Below the pieces are notes generated by a model. That model saw nothing but the letters and a program-made list of their open reading frames with translations, was not told the DNA's origin and ran no database searches. 64,000 nt of DNA from Cannabis sativa (lineage: Eukaryota; Streptophyta; Magnoliopsida; Rosales; Cannabaceae): positions 33,351,686 through 33,415,685 of the forward strand of contig NC_083604.1 in assembly GCF_029168945.1 (NCBI RefSeq). Direction: 5' to 3'. The translations under genes and the position numbers were made by a program. How positions within the stretch are numbered: the first letter of the stretch is position 1; the number at the start of each line of letters is the position of its first letter. This document shows positions 46,994 through 58,853 of the stretch, in pieces.

Positions 46994-48945
46994 AAAAATT
47001 CCTTCAACATCTCTTGAAATGGGGGAGTCCTCTAAAGGAATTTGTATTCCTATGTCATTTTCAAGAGATGATAATAGTAGTCTCCATTCTACTCCAGTTG
47101 GTAATGCTCCCATTGTTGATGAAAACATTGCTCCCGATATCGAAGATGATGAAGGTCCTATTATTGATGAAGGGCCTATTAATGATGAAGCTCCTATTGT
47201 TAATGAGAATCCTGTTATTGAAGAAATTCCAGTTGTGGAAGATGTTATTCAAAACAATGATCAACAAAGAGAAGTTATTCCAGAAGTACCTCCTCTAAGA
47301 AGATCTCAGAGACAAAAGAAGTCAACAAAGTGTCATGATAATTTTGTTTATCTTGGAGAAGGAGAATATGATATTGATCATTTTGTGGATCCTGTCACTT
47401 TTAGTGAAGCACTTAATAGTCCACAATCTTCAAAATGGTTAGCAGCTACGGATGATGAGATCGACTCCATGAAGAAAAATGGTGTATGGGAGCTAGTTTT
47501 ATTACCTGATGGTTTTAAACCAATAGGTTGTAAGTGGATTTTAAAGGCTAAAAGGGATAAAAAGGGACAGATTGAAAGGTTTAAAGCGCGTTTAGTGGCT
47601 AAAGGCTTTACTCAAAGAGAAGGTATTGATTACACTGAAACTTTCTCACCTGTTTCCACTAAAGATTCATTCAGAATTATTATGGCCTTAGTTGCGCATT
47701 TTGATTTAGAGTTGCATCAAATGGATGTTAAAACTGCTTTTCTGAATGGAGAATTGAATGAGGAAGTCTATATGTCTCAACCTGAAGGCTACAAGGAGAA
47801 TGGAAAAGAACACTTAGTTTGCAAGTTGAAACGATCCATTTATGGTCTCAAACAGGCATCTCACCAGTGGTACTTGAAGTTTGACAAGGTTGTGACATCG
47901 TTTGGTTTCGTAGAGAACAAGTTTGATCAGTGTATTTATATGAAGATCAATGGGAGTCGTTATATTTTTCTTGTTCTTTATGTAGATGACATTTTACTTG
48001 CCAGCAGTGATTTGTCACTACTAAATGAGACCAAAAATTTTCTGTCTTCCAATTTTGATATGAAAGATCTTGGAGAGGCATCCTATGTTTTGGGGATTGA
48101 GATCCATCGTGACAGGAATCGAAAAGTTCTTGGCTTATCTCAAGAAGCTTACATTAATCGTGTGCTCAAAAGGTTCAACATGGATTTGTGTAAAGCAGGT
48201 TCACTAAGCAACAATGTCCTAAGAACGACTTAGAAAGAGGAGCAATGAAGAACATCCCTTATGCAAGTGTAGTAGGGAGTTTGATGTATGCTCAGGTTTG
48301 CACTCGACCTGACATAGCTTTCGTAGTCAATGTTCTTGGGAGATATTTATCTGATCCTGGCCTTGATCATTGGGTTGCAGCCAAGAAAGTTTTGAGATAT
48401 TTGCAAAGAACGAAGAGTTTTATGCTTGTGTATAAGCATGTTGACAATCTTCGAGTTGTTGGTTATTCAGATTCGGATTTTGGTGGTTGTGTAGATGATT
48501 TAAAGTCAACTTCTGGCTATATTTTCACCTTGGCGAGTCTTTGCTATTTCTTGGAAGAGTGTCAAACAGACTTTGATCACATCATCTACTATGTATGCTG
48601 AGTTTGTTGCATGTTATGGGGCATCTTTGCAAGCTTTGTGGCTGAAGAATTTTATTTCGGAGATACGAGTGGTTGATTCTATTTCCACACCTATGCTAAT
48701 CTATTGTGATAATAATGCTGCTGTTTTCTTTTCAAAGAATAACAAGATTAGTAGTGCTTCTAAACATATGGAAATAAAGTATCTCACTGTTAGAGACTTG
48801 GTCAAGAAATGAGACATTGTCATTGAAAATTGCAAGACCGAGTCGATGTTAGCTGATCCTCTAACCAAAGGGTTAAGTGCCGTGCTGTTTAATAAACATG
48901 TTGTTAATATGGGCATTTTAGAATCTTTTGATCTTTTGGGTTAGT
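46994..48945 (+). pseudogene. RT and RNase H of copia H (several lesions)
   Basis: An acidic linker (about 47090-47280) leads to RT: W-x-L-V-x-L-P-x-G-x-K-P-I-G-C-K-W near 47490, D-V-K-T-A-F-L-N-G near 47723, and L-Y-V-D-D-I-L-L-A (catalytic YVDD) near 47976-48002. The ORF stops at 48233. RNase H continues in another frame: Y-S-D-S-D-F-G-G near 48466, then after another shift near 48540 M-Y-A-E-F-V-A near 48591 and Y-C-D-N-N-A-A near 48703. A TGA at 48810 precedes the C-terminal ADPLTKGL block near 48853. All catalytic residues read are conserved; only continuity is lost. Confidence 0.85.
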
Positions 48946-49603
48946 GGGAGTTTTGTTTTCTGTTTGTTTTTAGAAATTATTATTTATAATTTTCTGAATA
49001 AAGTTATGAACTACATTTTATGTTTCAATATTTTTTATTATTGAATGGATATGTTTTCAATTATGTTTTGTTATATTCTCGAGAATGATTGAATTGAAAG
49101 CATGTGGTTCATATTGTTGTGATCATTGTCTATTAAATTTATTTGCTTATTGACAATGATATGTTGTTGGCTTAATTCTTTAAGCAAGTTTAGTGACACT
49201 TACTTATTTTAAGTGGTGTATGTTTAATTTCACTGGCTTATTTATTAAGCATCACGGTATCAGTGAAATTGAGGACTGATAAGGATATTATGTTATTTTA
49301 AATTGATCACATGTTGAACATAATTCCTTACCACACTACTAGACTTATTGACCATGTCGATTTAATACTTTGGTATTTGTGATTATGAATGTCTTTTGTT
49401 GAGCTAAAAACAATATGACTGTCATAGTTCATTATCAAAGGTTAAATTGGACCGGTATGTTGAGATGCTATCAGAGAACTATCAGTTTTTAAAGTGGCCA
49501 CAAATGTTTTCTTGTTGTTCAACCCATGAGTCGTTTTTTCAAACAAAATTATTTTGATATATAATATATATGTATTAAAATCAATGTAGCCCAAGTGGGA
49601 GAA
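48946..49603 (+). other. 3' non-coding region and purine tract of copia H
   Basis: About 650 bp of AT-rich sequence with no gene, ending in the polypurine tract CCCAAGTGGGAGAA (49590-49603) that abuts the 3' LTR. Confidence 0.75.
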
Positions 49604-50093
49604 TGTTAGACTTTTATTTGGGCTTACATTAAATTTTATTGGTTTTATTAAAACTTGGGTTGATTGGATAGTTCTTTGCTGTATTAGCCCATGTTGTTGG
49701 TGATCAATTGTTAATGGGCTTAGCATCTGTGAGTAAAGTCTAGGTGAAGCAGAAGTGTGGGCTTTTCTAGTTGACTGAAGCCTTTGATGAGCAGGCCCAG
49801 CCCAACTAGGGTTTTGTAGCTAAGTCCCCTCCCTAACTCTATAAATACATATTGTCTCATCACAATTGTATACTTTTTGATAATCAGAGAAAATAAACTG
49901 CTTCTGATTTAGAGATCTAGGGAGGAAGACTTAGTTGATAGTATTGTACTATCAAATTGGAGTAACTGCTGTGGATCAATCAGAGATAATTGCTATGGAT
50001 CAATCAGGTACACATACCTAATTATTATATCTTATTATTGTGTTCTATGTTATATACAAATAGATCTTGGGTTAATTGTTAATTTATCTAACA
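49604..50093 (+). repeat. 3' LTR of copia H (490 bp)
   Basis: Identical by eye to 42755-43244. TATAAATA at 49840-49847. Followed by TAAAT, the right target-site copy. Confidence 0.95.
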
Positions 50094-51343
50094 TAAATTC
50101 CTCTCTTTTGGGCCTTGTGTGAGAGTTGGGAGCCTTAGAAGTGGGTACGACATACTGGACCCAACCCCCCTCACATGAACAACCCCAATTGTGAAGGCCC
50201 ATTTGCTTGATTTGGATAACTGTGCTAGGTTAATTATATTAGTTTGACCTAATAAAAAATTGATTAGCAACATAATTAATTTCATTCTTCCTTGAAATTA
50301 ATTTAAGAAAAATATAGTTTGAATAATTATATTCTGGAAAACTATATGTATTTTTCTTGTGTTTAATTAAATATGGAATTATAACCATATTAATTCTTTC
50401 TGAATCTTAATTTTATAATTTCATTAAATATTCCTATTTAAGTTGAGATTTAGTTAAATCTATCAAATCAACTTAGATTTGAATATTTTTGAATTTCCTA
50501 TTATAAATTAAGTTGAGGAATTTTAGGAATTGGTTATTAAGATTCTTTAGATATTTTTTAAGTTGATATTTTATAAATATGGAAACTTAAAATGGAATAT
50601 CTTCTCAATTAAGTGGTTACTACTTAATTGGTAATATTTAATTAAGTCATTGATTGAAGAATACTTAAGTTGGGTATTTAGATTTTTCTAAACAACTTAA
50701 ATAAGATATTTTTCAAAATTATTCCATTTTTGAAATTTAATTAAAGTTTTTACTTTAATTTGTAATATTTCATTATTGAGATATGGAATATAAATGAATA
50801 AACAAAATACATATTTTTTAAAATAATGAGCTTTAATCAAGAGAAATTCGATCTCCATTGTTGGTTTTACATAGCTATTGTTTTAGTGAGTAATCCTCCC
50901 TAATGGAGGAACGTTCATTAGCAAGTTAGCGCCATTTAATCTCGAAAGATAAGTATTCTTATAAGTTTCTTATATGGTTTATGTCCACCCTAATGGTGGC
51001 GACTGTATAAGACTTACAAGAGTATGAAACAATGGTAGAAGCTCATAAGATAGAATTGCCTTGACTCTCGCCTAAACGGGACAACGCTGAATTCCAATCT
51101 TAATCGAATAAAAGGTTGCTAGAATGTTTGACATTTTAGATGAATTGACAACTCTATTCAATGGATGATGCTTTGACTCTCGCCTAAACGGGACACTGTA
51201 TCAGTTCGTTGGAAACCTTGGAAAATAAACCATGTTAGATTTAGTATTTTTATAACATATGTGATTATTTGTTTTCTGAACCTGTGTATGAATTTATAGA
51301 ACCAAAACCTTACTTCTGTTTATTGATATGCTGTAGTGCCAAT
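50094..51343 (+). other. Second part of copia G leader, no gene
   Basis: Continues the G leader after copia H. It holds GGGCCTTGTGTGAGAG near 50109, stem-loops with loop CTAAT at 50894-50910 and 50985-50999, and TTGACTCTCGCC at 51061 and 51173. The same ordered blocks are found in the leader of I; copies J and K keep part of them. Confidence 0.75.
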
Positions 51344-53311
51344 ATGAATCACCCTCATCCCGATCCACTCCTAGTTAGTATCTTTGCAAAAGAACTCAAT
51401 AGTGTGAAAATGCATCCTGGTAGTTGCATTAACTCGCACCTATTGTTGATGAATCTGAAATTCCAAAAGGCAAATCTACTAGGAATTGATTTATCAAGGG
51501 AACAATGGGTAAGACTCATACTTAATAGTCTTCCTCAGGAGTATGATAGTTTTCTTCTATATTACTTATTGAACAATCCTCACTTCTCCGACATGGACAA
51601 ACTCGAGACTGAGTTAAGGGCCCATGAGCGGAATCTGATTGCAATGGGACCTCCTGGTATTGCAAACTTTAATCAGAGGAAGAAGATTAAGCATGAGGGC
51701 TCTAACAAAGCTGCTTCTTCAAGTACAATTATTAGACATCATGTTCTATGTGTGAATTGTAATGGAAAGGGACATAAAGAAGAACAATGTCTCAGGCTTA
51801 TAGACAATTCAAACGAAGGTGATGCTTTCGTCTTTGAATCATGTCTTTTAGAGAACGACAAGTCCACCTTGATTGTTGATTCTGGATCTACTAACCATGT
51901 ATGTTCTTCATTGCAGCTGCTTGAAACTTGGAAGAATCTTCACCCAGATGAGTTAAAGCTTAAAGTTGGAAATGGCGAGTTGGTATCAGTTAAAGCAAGA
52001 GGAACAGCCCGAATCAAGTTTAATTCTAAGAAGTTTTTACTTTTAGAGAATGTTTTATATATTCCCAATTTTAGTAGAAACTTGATTAGTGTTTCATGTT
52101 TACAGACACAATTTTATATATTTAATTTTTCGAGTTCAAATTGTTCAATTTCTCGTAATGGATTTCATATATGTGTTGCAAACATGGAACAAGGGCTTTA
52201 TGTTTTAAGACCTGTTACTCAAATCTCACTAAATACTGAACTTTTCAATGTAGTTAAACCTAGAAACCTTAAGAGAAAAGAGATTGATAATGATGATCAA
52301 ACTTATCTATGGCATTTACGTTTAGGTCATATAGGCTTTGATAGTCTCAATAGGCTAACCAAAGACGGTCCATTGAAAAAAGTCGGCTTAGGAGAACTGC
52401 CAGTTTGCGAGTCCTGGCTAGAAGGAAAAATGACCAAACGTTCTTTCTCTGCGAAGGGAGAGTGTGCCAAACAACCCCTAGGGTTAGTACATTCAGATGT
52501 TTGCGGACCGCTGAATGTAAAATCCAGAGGAGGTTATGAGTATTTTGTCACTTTCATTGAAGATTTCTCTAGATACAGTTTTCTTTACCTAATGCAAAAG
52601 AAATCTGAAACGTTTGAAAAGTTTCAGGAATTTCATGCTTTGGCTCAAAACCAATTAGGTAAAACATTAAAGATCTTGCGAACTGATAGGGGTGGAGAAT
52701 ATATGGATATGCAGTTCAAAGATAATTTAACTGAACTTGGAATTGAATCCCAAAATACTGCCCCAAGCACTCCACAACAGAATGGAGTTGCAGAAAGAAG
52801 AAATCGCACTCTCTTGGAAATGGTTAGGTCTATGCTGAGTTATTCAACTCTATCTACGTCCTTCTGGGGATATGCTATTCAAATGGCAAACGACATTCTA
52901 AATGTTGTACCATCTAAAGCAGTCCATAAGACACCCGTCGAACTATGGAATGGTCGTACACCTAGTTTACACCATTATAGGATTTGGGGGTGCCCTGCTC
53001 ATGTTTTGAGAAAGAAAGAAGGCAAACTGGAATTGCCAACTAAAGTTTGCATGTTTGTCGGAAATTCTAAAGAGACTAGGGGTGGACTATTCTATAGTCA
53101 CAAGGATAACAAAGTGTTTGTTTCTACAAATGCTACTTTCCTTGAAGATAACTATATGAAAGACAACAAACCGAGAAGAGAAATTGTATTAGAGGAAATG
53201 CTCACAGATACTGTGCCTTCAAATGTACCATCCTCTTCTACTCAAGAAGAGGAACATCCCACTCCCTCAGTTGTAGCAACTGAGAAAACTACTACCAAAG
53301 CTCCTGTTTAG
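51344..53311 (+). pseudogene. gag-protease-integrase of copia G (Gag N-terminus missing)
   Basis: I take ATG 51344 (M-N-H-P-H-P) rather than the upstream in-frame ATG 51269, because bases before 51344 are leader-like. Compared with copia I, roughly the first 100 Gag residues are absent. Read in order: the Gag core (N-S-L-P-Q-E-Y near 51525), zinc knuckle C-V-N-C-N-G-K-G-H-K-E-E-Q-C (about 51748-51789), protease V-D-S-G-S-T-N-H (about 51880), pre-integrase W-H-L-R-L-G-H (about 52309), and integrase catalytic D-D-E in H-S-D-V-C-G, T-D-R-G-G-E-Y and V-A-E-R-R-N-R. The zinc site reads C-E-S-W where C-E-S-C is expected. TAG at 53309 ends the frame before RT. Confidence 0.85.
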
Positions 53312-54982
53312 AAGGTCACCGCTCCTCGTCGTAGTGGGAGGGTTTCTACAAAACCATCTCGTTATGGCTTGGATGGTGAAATCAATATGGTCGTTGCTGA
53401 CGGTATTGATGACGACCCATTAACCTATAAACAGGCAATGGCAAGTCCGTAACGGAAGCGATGGTCAGCCGGCATGGATTCAGAAATGGATTCCATGAAA
53501 AAGAACAAAGTCTGGGAATATGTAGAACCACCTGATGATTATCGTCCAATTGGATGTAAGTGGGTCTACAAGAAGAAAAGAGGTGCTGGAGGCGAAGTCA
53601 AAACTTTCAAAGCTAGACTGGTCGCCAAGGGTTATACCCAAAGAGAAGGTGTGGACTATGAGGGAACTTTTAGTCTAGTTGCCATGCTCAAATCCATCCG
53701 AATTCTTCTCTCCATTGCTGCCGCTTTAGATTATGAAATTTGGCCAATAGATGTCAAGACAGCCTTTCTTAATGGGATTCTTGAAGAAACCATCTATATG
53801 GAGCAACCAGAAGGTTATGTTCTTCCTGGGCAGGAGAATAAAGTTTGCAAATTAAATAGATCCATATATGGACTTAAGCATGCTTCTCGCTCATGGAATA
53901 AAAGGTTTGATGAGATCATCAAAACCTACGGCTTTCATCAGAATGAAGATGAACCTTGTGTTTACCAACTCAAGGAAAACCAAGTAGTAGTATTCCTTGT
54001 CCTTTATGTTGATGACATTTTGATCATTGGCAACAATGTCAAGAAAATGACTCACATCAAGGAATGGCTTGACACTCAATTCGACATGAAAGACTTGGGT
54101 GAGGCAGCCTATGTTCTCGGTATTCAGATTATCAGAAACCGGAAGAACAGATCCCTTGCTCTCTCTCAAACAGCTTACATTGACAAAGTTCTAGAGAGAT
54201 TTTCCATGACTAATACCAATGGGGCTAATATGCCCTCTAGACATGGTATCCATCTATCTAAGGAACAGTGTCCTACTAATCCTCAAGAGATAGAAGACAT
54301 GGCAAAAATTCCTTATGCTTCTGCAGTTGGAAGTCTAATGTATGCTATGCTATGCACTAGACTTGACATCTGCTATGCAGTTGGAATCGTGAGCAGGTAT
54401 CAGTCAAATCCAGGACGGGTAAATTGGAATGTTGTTAAGTATATTTTGAAATACTTAAAGAGTATAAGAGATTATGTATTAGTCTACAAGGGTGGTGCTT
54501 TAAATCCCTTATGCTATACAGACTCAGATTTCCAGGGATGTCTTGAAGACAGGAAATCTACATCTGGGATGGTCTTTACTCTTGGGGGTGGAGTATTGGT
54601 TTGGAGAAGTGCTAAACAAACTGCGACTTCGGATTCTACCATGGAGGCAGAATATATAGCTGTGGCTGAAGCAGCTAAAGAGGTTGTCTGACTTACGAAG
54701 TTCTTCACCAGTCTTGGTGTAGTTCCTGGAATGGAAAAACCTGTAGTCCTGCTTTGTGATAACAATGGAGCTATAGCCAACAGTAAGGAACCTCAGAGCC
54801 ACAAGAGAAGTAAGCATATAGAAAGAAAGTATCATATTATCAGAGAATATGTGGCAAGAGGGGATGTACTGGTGGAGAAAGTGGATATGCAGGACAACTT
54901 AGTTGATCCATTCACCAAAGTCTTGGCAATAACTTCATTCGAAAAGCACCATCAGAATTTAGGATTAATTGAAATGTACTGA
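53312..54982 (+). pseudogene. RT and RNase H of copia G (two further stops)
   Basis: The same frame continues past TAG 53309 through R-R-S-G-R-V and a second stop, TAA at 53450 (with likely local indels), to RT: D-Y-R-P-I-G-C-K-W-V near 53537, D-V-K-T-A-F-L-N-G near 53752, and L-Y-V-D-D-I-L-I-I (YVDD) near 54002. RNase H motifs Y-T-D-S-D-F-Q-G (54515), M-E-A-E-Y (54641) and C-D-N-N-G-A (54755) follow. TGA at 54689-54691 replaces a Trp codon expected in V-V-W-L-T. The frame then runs cleanly to TGA 54980, ending in the family's D-P-F-T-K block. Three nonsense codons separate it from activity. Confidence 0.9.
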
Positions 54983-55011
54983 TTTGTTTTATATTAGTGC
55001 AAGTGGGAGTT

Positions 55012-56349
55012 TGTTGGGTTTTATGCCCTAAATAAAACTCTATTTCAATGTAATCCAGATTATTCAATATCAATAAAGGAACAGAAGTATTTTTCATTCA
55101 TTTGTGTATGTTTTGGTTCACTTAATCAATTGTTTGTCTATTTGATTTATAAATTCATCCAAACCCCTTTTCACATACTTGATCATGTTTATTGTGTTGT
55201 CAACACAGTGGAAAGTAAACATGACTATGTAAATAAAGTATTCCTAGATTTATCAGAACACTGGGTTTTTCTGATATGATAATCTACAACAGAGTTTACT
55301 TGCATTTGGAGAAATGCTATGTTCTTTCCAGAACATAGGTTAAAGTAAAGCTCAGGTTGGATGCATGGAGTATGCATTGGAATGGACTGATATTGAACTT
55401 TGAAATAGATTTATGAAACTTACCGTAAATATCTATTCAATTCAATATCATAAGTTGATCCTAGATCACATGATCGAAATCCTGATATGGTTAGGCTCAA
55501 TCTCAAGAGTGTTATTCGTGTTCTTTGATTTGTTAGTTAAGCCTAATTTTTGGTCAGGGCAATACATACATTTTGGGAACACGGTAGTACGATTGAGTGG
55601 GAGCGCTAACATAAATATGGAATCTATAGCTTCTATCTGGCGAATAGTAAGCAAAGGCTGATTTCCTTCGCGCTTAACCAAACGAGATAAATGATTGTGT
55701 ACTCATTTAACTTAGTTGAAATATCATTTATACAGGGTTAAGTGTTTTAAGGATAAAATACATTGTAGGGTGTTACGGTAAATTAGTCCATTTACAGTGT
55801 AAATCATCCATATAGAGGATCATTGATCACATTAGGATTATAACAATGGATAACTAATGATGTGTCTATATGGTGGAACATATAGAGCATTCTATATACT
55901 GAGAGTGCAATTCTAAGTTCTATGTGTGGATTCAACGAAGAATTAATAAGTTAGTGAATTTAAGTGGTAAATTCTAGATCTGCTTATTGGAAGCTCGGAT
56001 ATATAGACCCATGGTCCCCCCACTAGTTGAGATAATATTACTTGTAAGACTCATTTAATTGATTTTAATTAATCAATTATAATTCTCAAGATAGACTGTG
56101 TCTATTTGAGAATTTATCACTTATTAAGGGCAAAACAGTAAATAGAGATTTTGAAGGGCATATTTATTAATTAGGAAACTTTAATTAGTTTTATTATTAA
56201 TAAAATATATGACAATATATTATTTGATAATTAATTTTAATTATTAAATAATTAGAGTTGACATTTATGAGGTTGAACAAAGGAATTGACAGTTTTTGAC
56301 AAAACAGGAAACTATCAGTGTAGGAAAAGGAAAGTTGGAAAAGTGGCAA
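55012..56349 (+). repeat. 3' LTR of copia G, first 1338 bp, cut by gypsy B
   Basis: It begins after the purine tract AAGTGGGAGTT and tracks the 5' LTR to position 40847, with one extra A. At 56350 gypsy B starts. The last ~540 bp, including the TATA region, should resume after B's 3' LTR, beyond the window, preceded by the duplicated GGCAA. Confidence 0.9.
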
Positions 56350-58573
56350 TGTAAAGCCCGCTTAGTTAATTTGGAAATTAGCAGTTATTTATGTTAATCA
56401 GGAAATTATTTATAGCTATTTAAATAATTTATCATTGTTATTTATGGAATTCAGATATGCATAATTATGTCATCAGCAGTTTTTATATTTCGCATTTCCG
56501 GTGTCCGGTATCTTGGAACGCGGCGTTTGGCTCAGTAGGGATCACAACTTAGTATGTTAGTATTTTGGGGACGGGTTTAGACATTGGGAATGTCGGGAAT
56601 GGCCGGGAATTTAGAATGTCCCAAAAATACCCCTTTAGTATGATTTTAGTGATTTTATGGTGGAGGGGCAAAATGGTCTTTTTGCCCCATTAGTGTTTTG
56701 TCTTATATGGTTTATTAAATGGAAAATGAATAATTAATTAAATGTTTATTTGGCTGAAATAGATGATTTATGTGATTTATATTTCCCTTTTCTCAAATTT
56801 CAACACTTAGTCATTTTAAAGAAATTAGAAAAAAATCACTCAAAGCTCTCTCTTCCTCCCTCTTTTCGGTTTGGTGTTGGGCTGCTAGGGCAGAGATTTT
56901 TCCTCTTCAAGCTTGTGATTTTCTCCTCCTCTAGTGTAATTCAAGTAGGTTTGATCCCTTTTATTTCCTTTGTGTTTTATTCAAGAAAAATGATGAAAAT
57001 GGATGATAATGCATGTTAATTTTGAATGTTCTTGCTGCTGTAATTTTGTTGTTAGTTTATGGATTCAAGCATGATTTTTTGATGATAAATGAGTTAAGAA
57101 AGCATGTTGTATTGATTGTTCAAAGCTTTTAGTTTATATGTTAAAATTGGTGATTTTTGAAAGAAAATGATGTGTTTTGTTTCTGTGAATTGCTGAAGGT
57201 TTCTGTATATTTTCAGAGGTGTTTTAATGCTTAGTTAAGTAGAATTAACTAGGCTAGGGTGCATGCTAGAGGGTTTAACCAAGTTTGAGTTCTTGAACTC
57301 AAAGCTTGGTCTTCAATGGTGAAATTTGCTTGTGAGGTTTCTGGGTAGGTTTGAGGCCTTGGAATGGTCATTTGGGACCTATGTAGGAGGTCTGGAAAGT
57401 TTGGGACCATTTGGGTTCGAAATGGTCAAGATATGGGAATTTTTGGTTGCTGCCTGCGAGGAACCGGAATTCCGGTTGAGCATCCGGAATTCCGGATGGG
57501 GGTTCAGATTTTCCCAGAACCGGAATTCCGGTTGGGCATGGGACTTCGGATGGGGGATTTTTCAGAACCCTAGTTTTCCTCGTTTTTGGGTTTTTAGGGG
57601 TATTGCCATGCTTTTTATCGATAGGGAAACTTTTAGTTTCGAGTTTTAGTCCCCGGAAGTGATTTAGCGTGTCACTTATAGCGTTGTGGTTTTTATGGTT
57701 TAGGAGCCGATGTCCAGTTCGGCTTCGATTCCGGTCGGGTTGACGGCACACACGAAATCGGAATCCGGGTAAGATTAGTATAACGGTATGCATATGTAGA
57801 TTACATGTTTAGCGTGCATGTAGGAAACTGTTAGTTTACATTAGATATGTATTTAGGCTTCGAACCACCCAACTTCTGTCACGTCGATGCACGGTGGAGT
57901 ATATGACCAATGGGAGTATGGCCAAGTTCGGCCGTCAGTGACAGTTGGTTGGTGGTTCGGTCTTATTGACCTATCCGTCCGGTACGAGGCTGGAGTATGA
58001 CCGACGGCGGAGTATGGCCGGTTCGACCGATCGGGAGGATACTTGTCAATAGTGCGGGTACTGAACGTTCAAAAACTCGGTACCATGTTGGACATGGCGG
58101 TAGTGCTCGGTACCATGTTGGACATGGCGATGGCGGGACTAAGTATCGTGTTGGACACGGCGATCGGTTTTATGTATGATATTATTATGCTTTTCTTGCG
58201 GGTACGTCGACTCACGGTTTACGTTGCATGTGTAGGTAAAGGCAAGGCGATTCTTGATGGACGTGAGCGAGCTTATGGGATTGTACATGTCGGGGCGGTT
58301 AGGCCTGGAGCGTACGTTCCTCGGGACAGCACGGCTGAGATTTTGTAATTGTCGTTAGACGACTTTATTTTGATATAAAAGTTGAACAGTGATTACGTTT
58401 GTAAATATTTTTATAAATCGGGATCCCGAGACTTTTTGGTAAAATGGTTTATAAGTTTAATGAAAAAGCAAAATTTTAATTAATCACGTTTTTCCATAAA
58501 CCTCGTTGATTAGCAGTACACGCACAATATGTTTAAAATCACGTAATACGCCTAAGTTAGTTAGGGTGTTACA
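56350..58573 (+). repeat. 5' LTR of gypsy B (2224 bp)
   Basis: TGTAAAGCCC to GTGTTACA. It contains palindromes AACCGGAATTCCGGTT (57462-57477 and 57518-57533) and CATCCGGAATTCCGGATG (57481-57498), the degraded ~60-bp subrepeats (about 57880-58040) and hairpin repeats (about 58082-58160). A CT-rich tract followed by TTTTCGG at about 56845-56870 may mark the transcript leader (inference). Confidence 0.95.
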
Positions 58574-58576
58574 ATT

Positions 58577-58588
58577 TGGTATCAGAGC
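58577..58588 (+). promoter_or_regulatory. Primer-binding site of gypsy B (initiator tRNA-Met type)
   Basis: TGGTATCAGAGC, four bases after the LTR end. It matches the primer site commonly used by plant gypsy elements and is intact, unlike the site of copy A. Confidence 0.9.
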
Positions 58589-58853
58589 CGCCGGAGTTGT
58601 CTTAGAAGATCGTCACGACATGTACAATCATCATCGGCGGTTAGCTCGGTTCACGGTTCGGTAAGCCTTTATTGCTTTAGTAGTTTATTTTATTCGGTTA
58701 TGAAAAGAAAAACTGTTAGGAAGAATGTTAGTAGCCTGATAGTAGAATAGGCGCATGTTTCATTTCTAATTTCCAAATTAAGCGGCATTAGTAAGCTCGC
58801 CTTGAATACGACCTGATATGCCAACTCTTGGTTTCGCAGGCGGTTCTAACTAG

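Larger units (their letters stand above)
42755..50093 (+). mobile_element. Ty1/copia element H, complete, 7339 bp, identical LTRs
   Basis: Two 490-bp LTRs (42755-43244 and 49604-50093) show no difference when read side by side. Perfect duplication TAAAT flanks it (42750-42754 and 50094-50098). Primer site TGGTATCAGAT at 43247, purine tract CCCAAGTGGGAGAA at 49590-49603. Gag-pol order is copia type (protease, integrase, RT, RNase H), but the coding frame is broken several times. It belongs to a family different from E, G, I, J and K. Confidence 0.95.
39511..56349 (+). mobile_element. Ty1/copia element G, with nested copia H and gypsy B
   Basis: 5' LTR 39511-41389, primer site, leader (split by H at 42755-50098), gag-protease-integrase, RT-RNase H, purine tract AAGTGGGAGTT (55001-55011), and 3' LTR from 55012, cut by gypsy B at 56350. 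The two LTRs align over 1337/1338 bp with about 22 substitutions by hand count (~1.6%), so G is fairly young but older than H and B. Flank TTGAC at 39506-39510 should recur after the far end of the 3' LTR. Confidence 0.9.
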
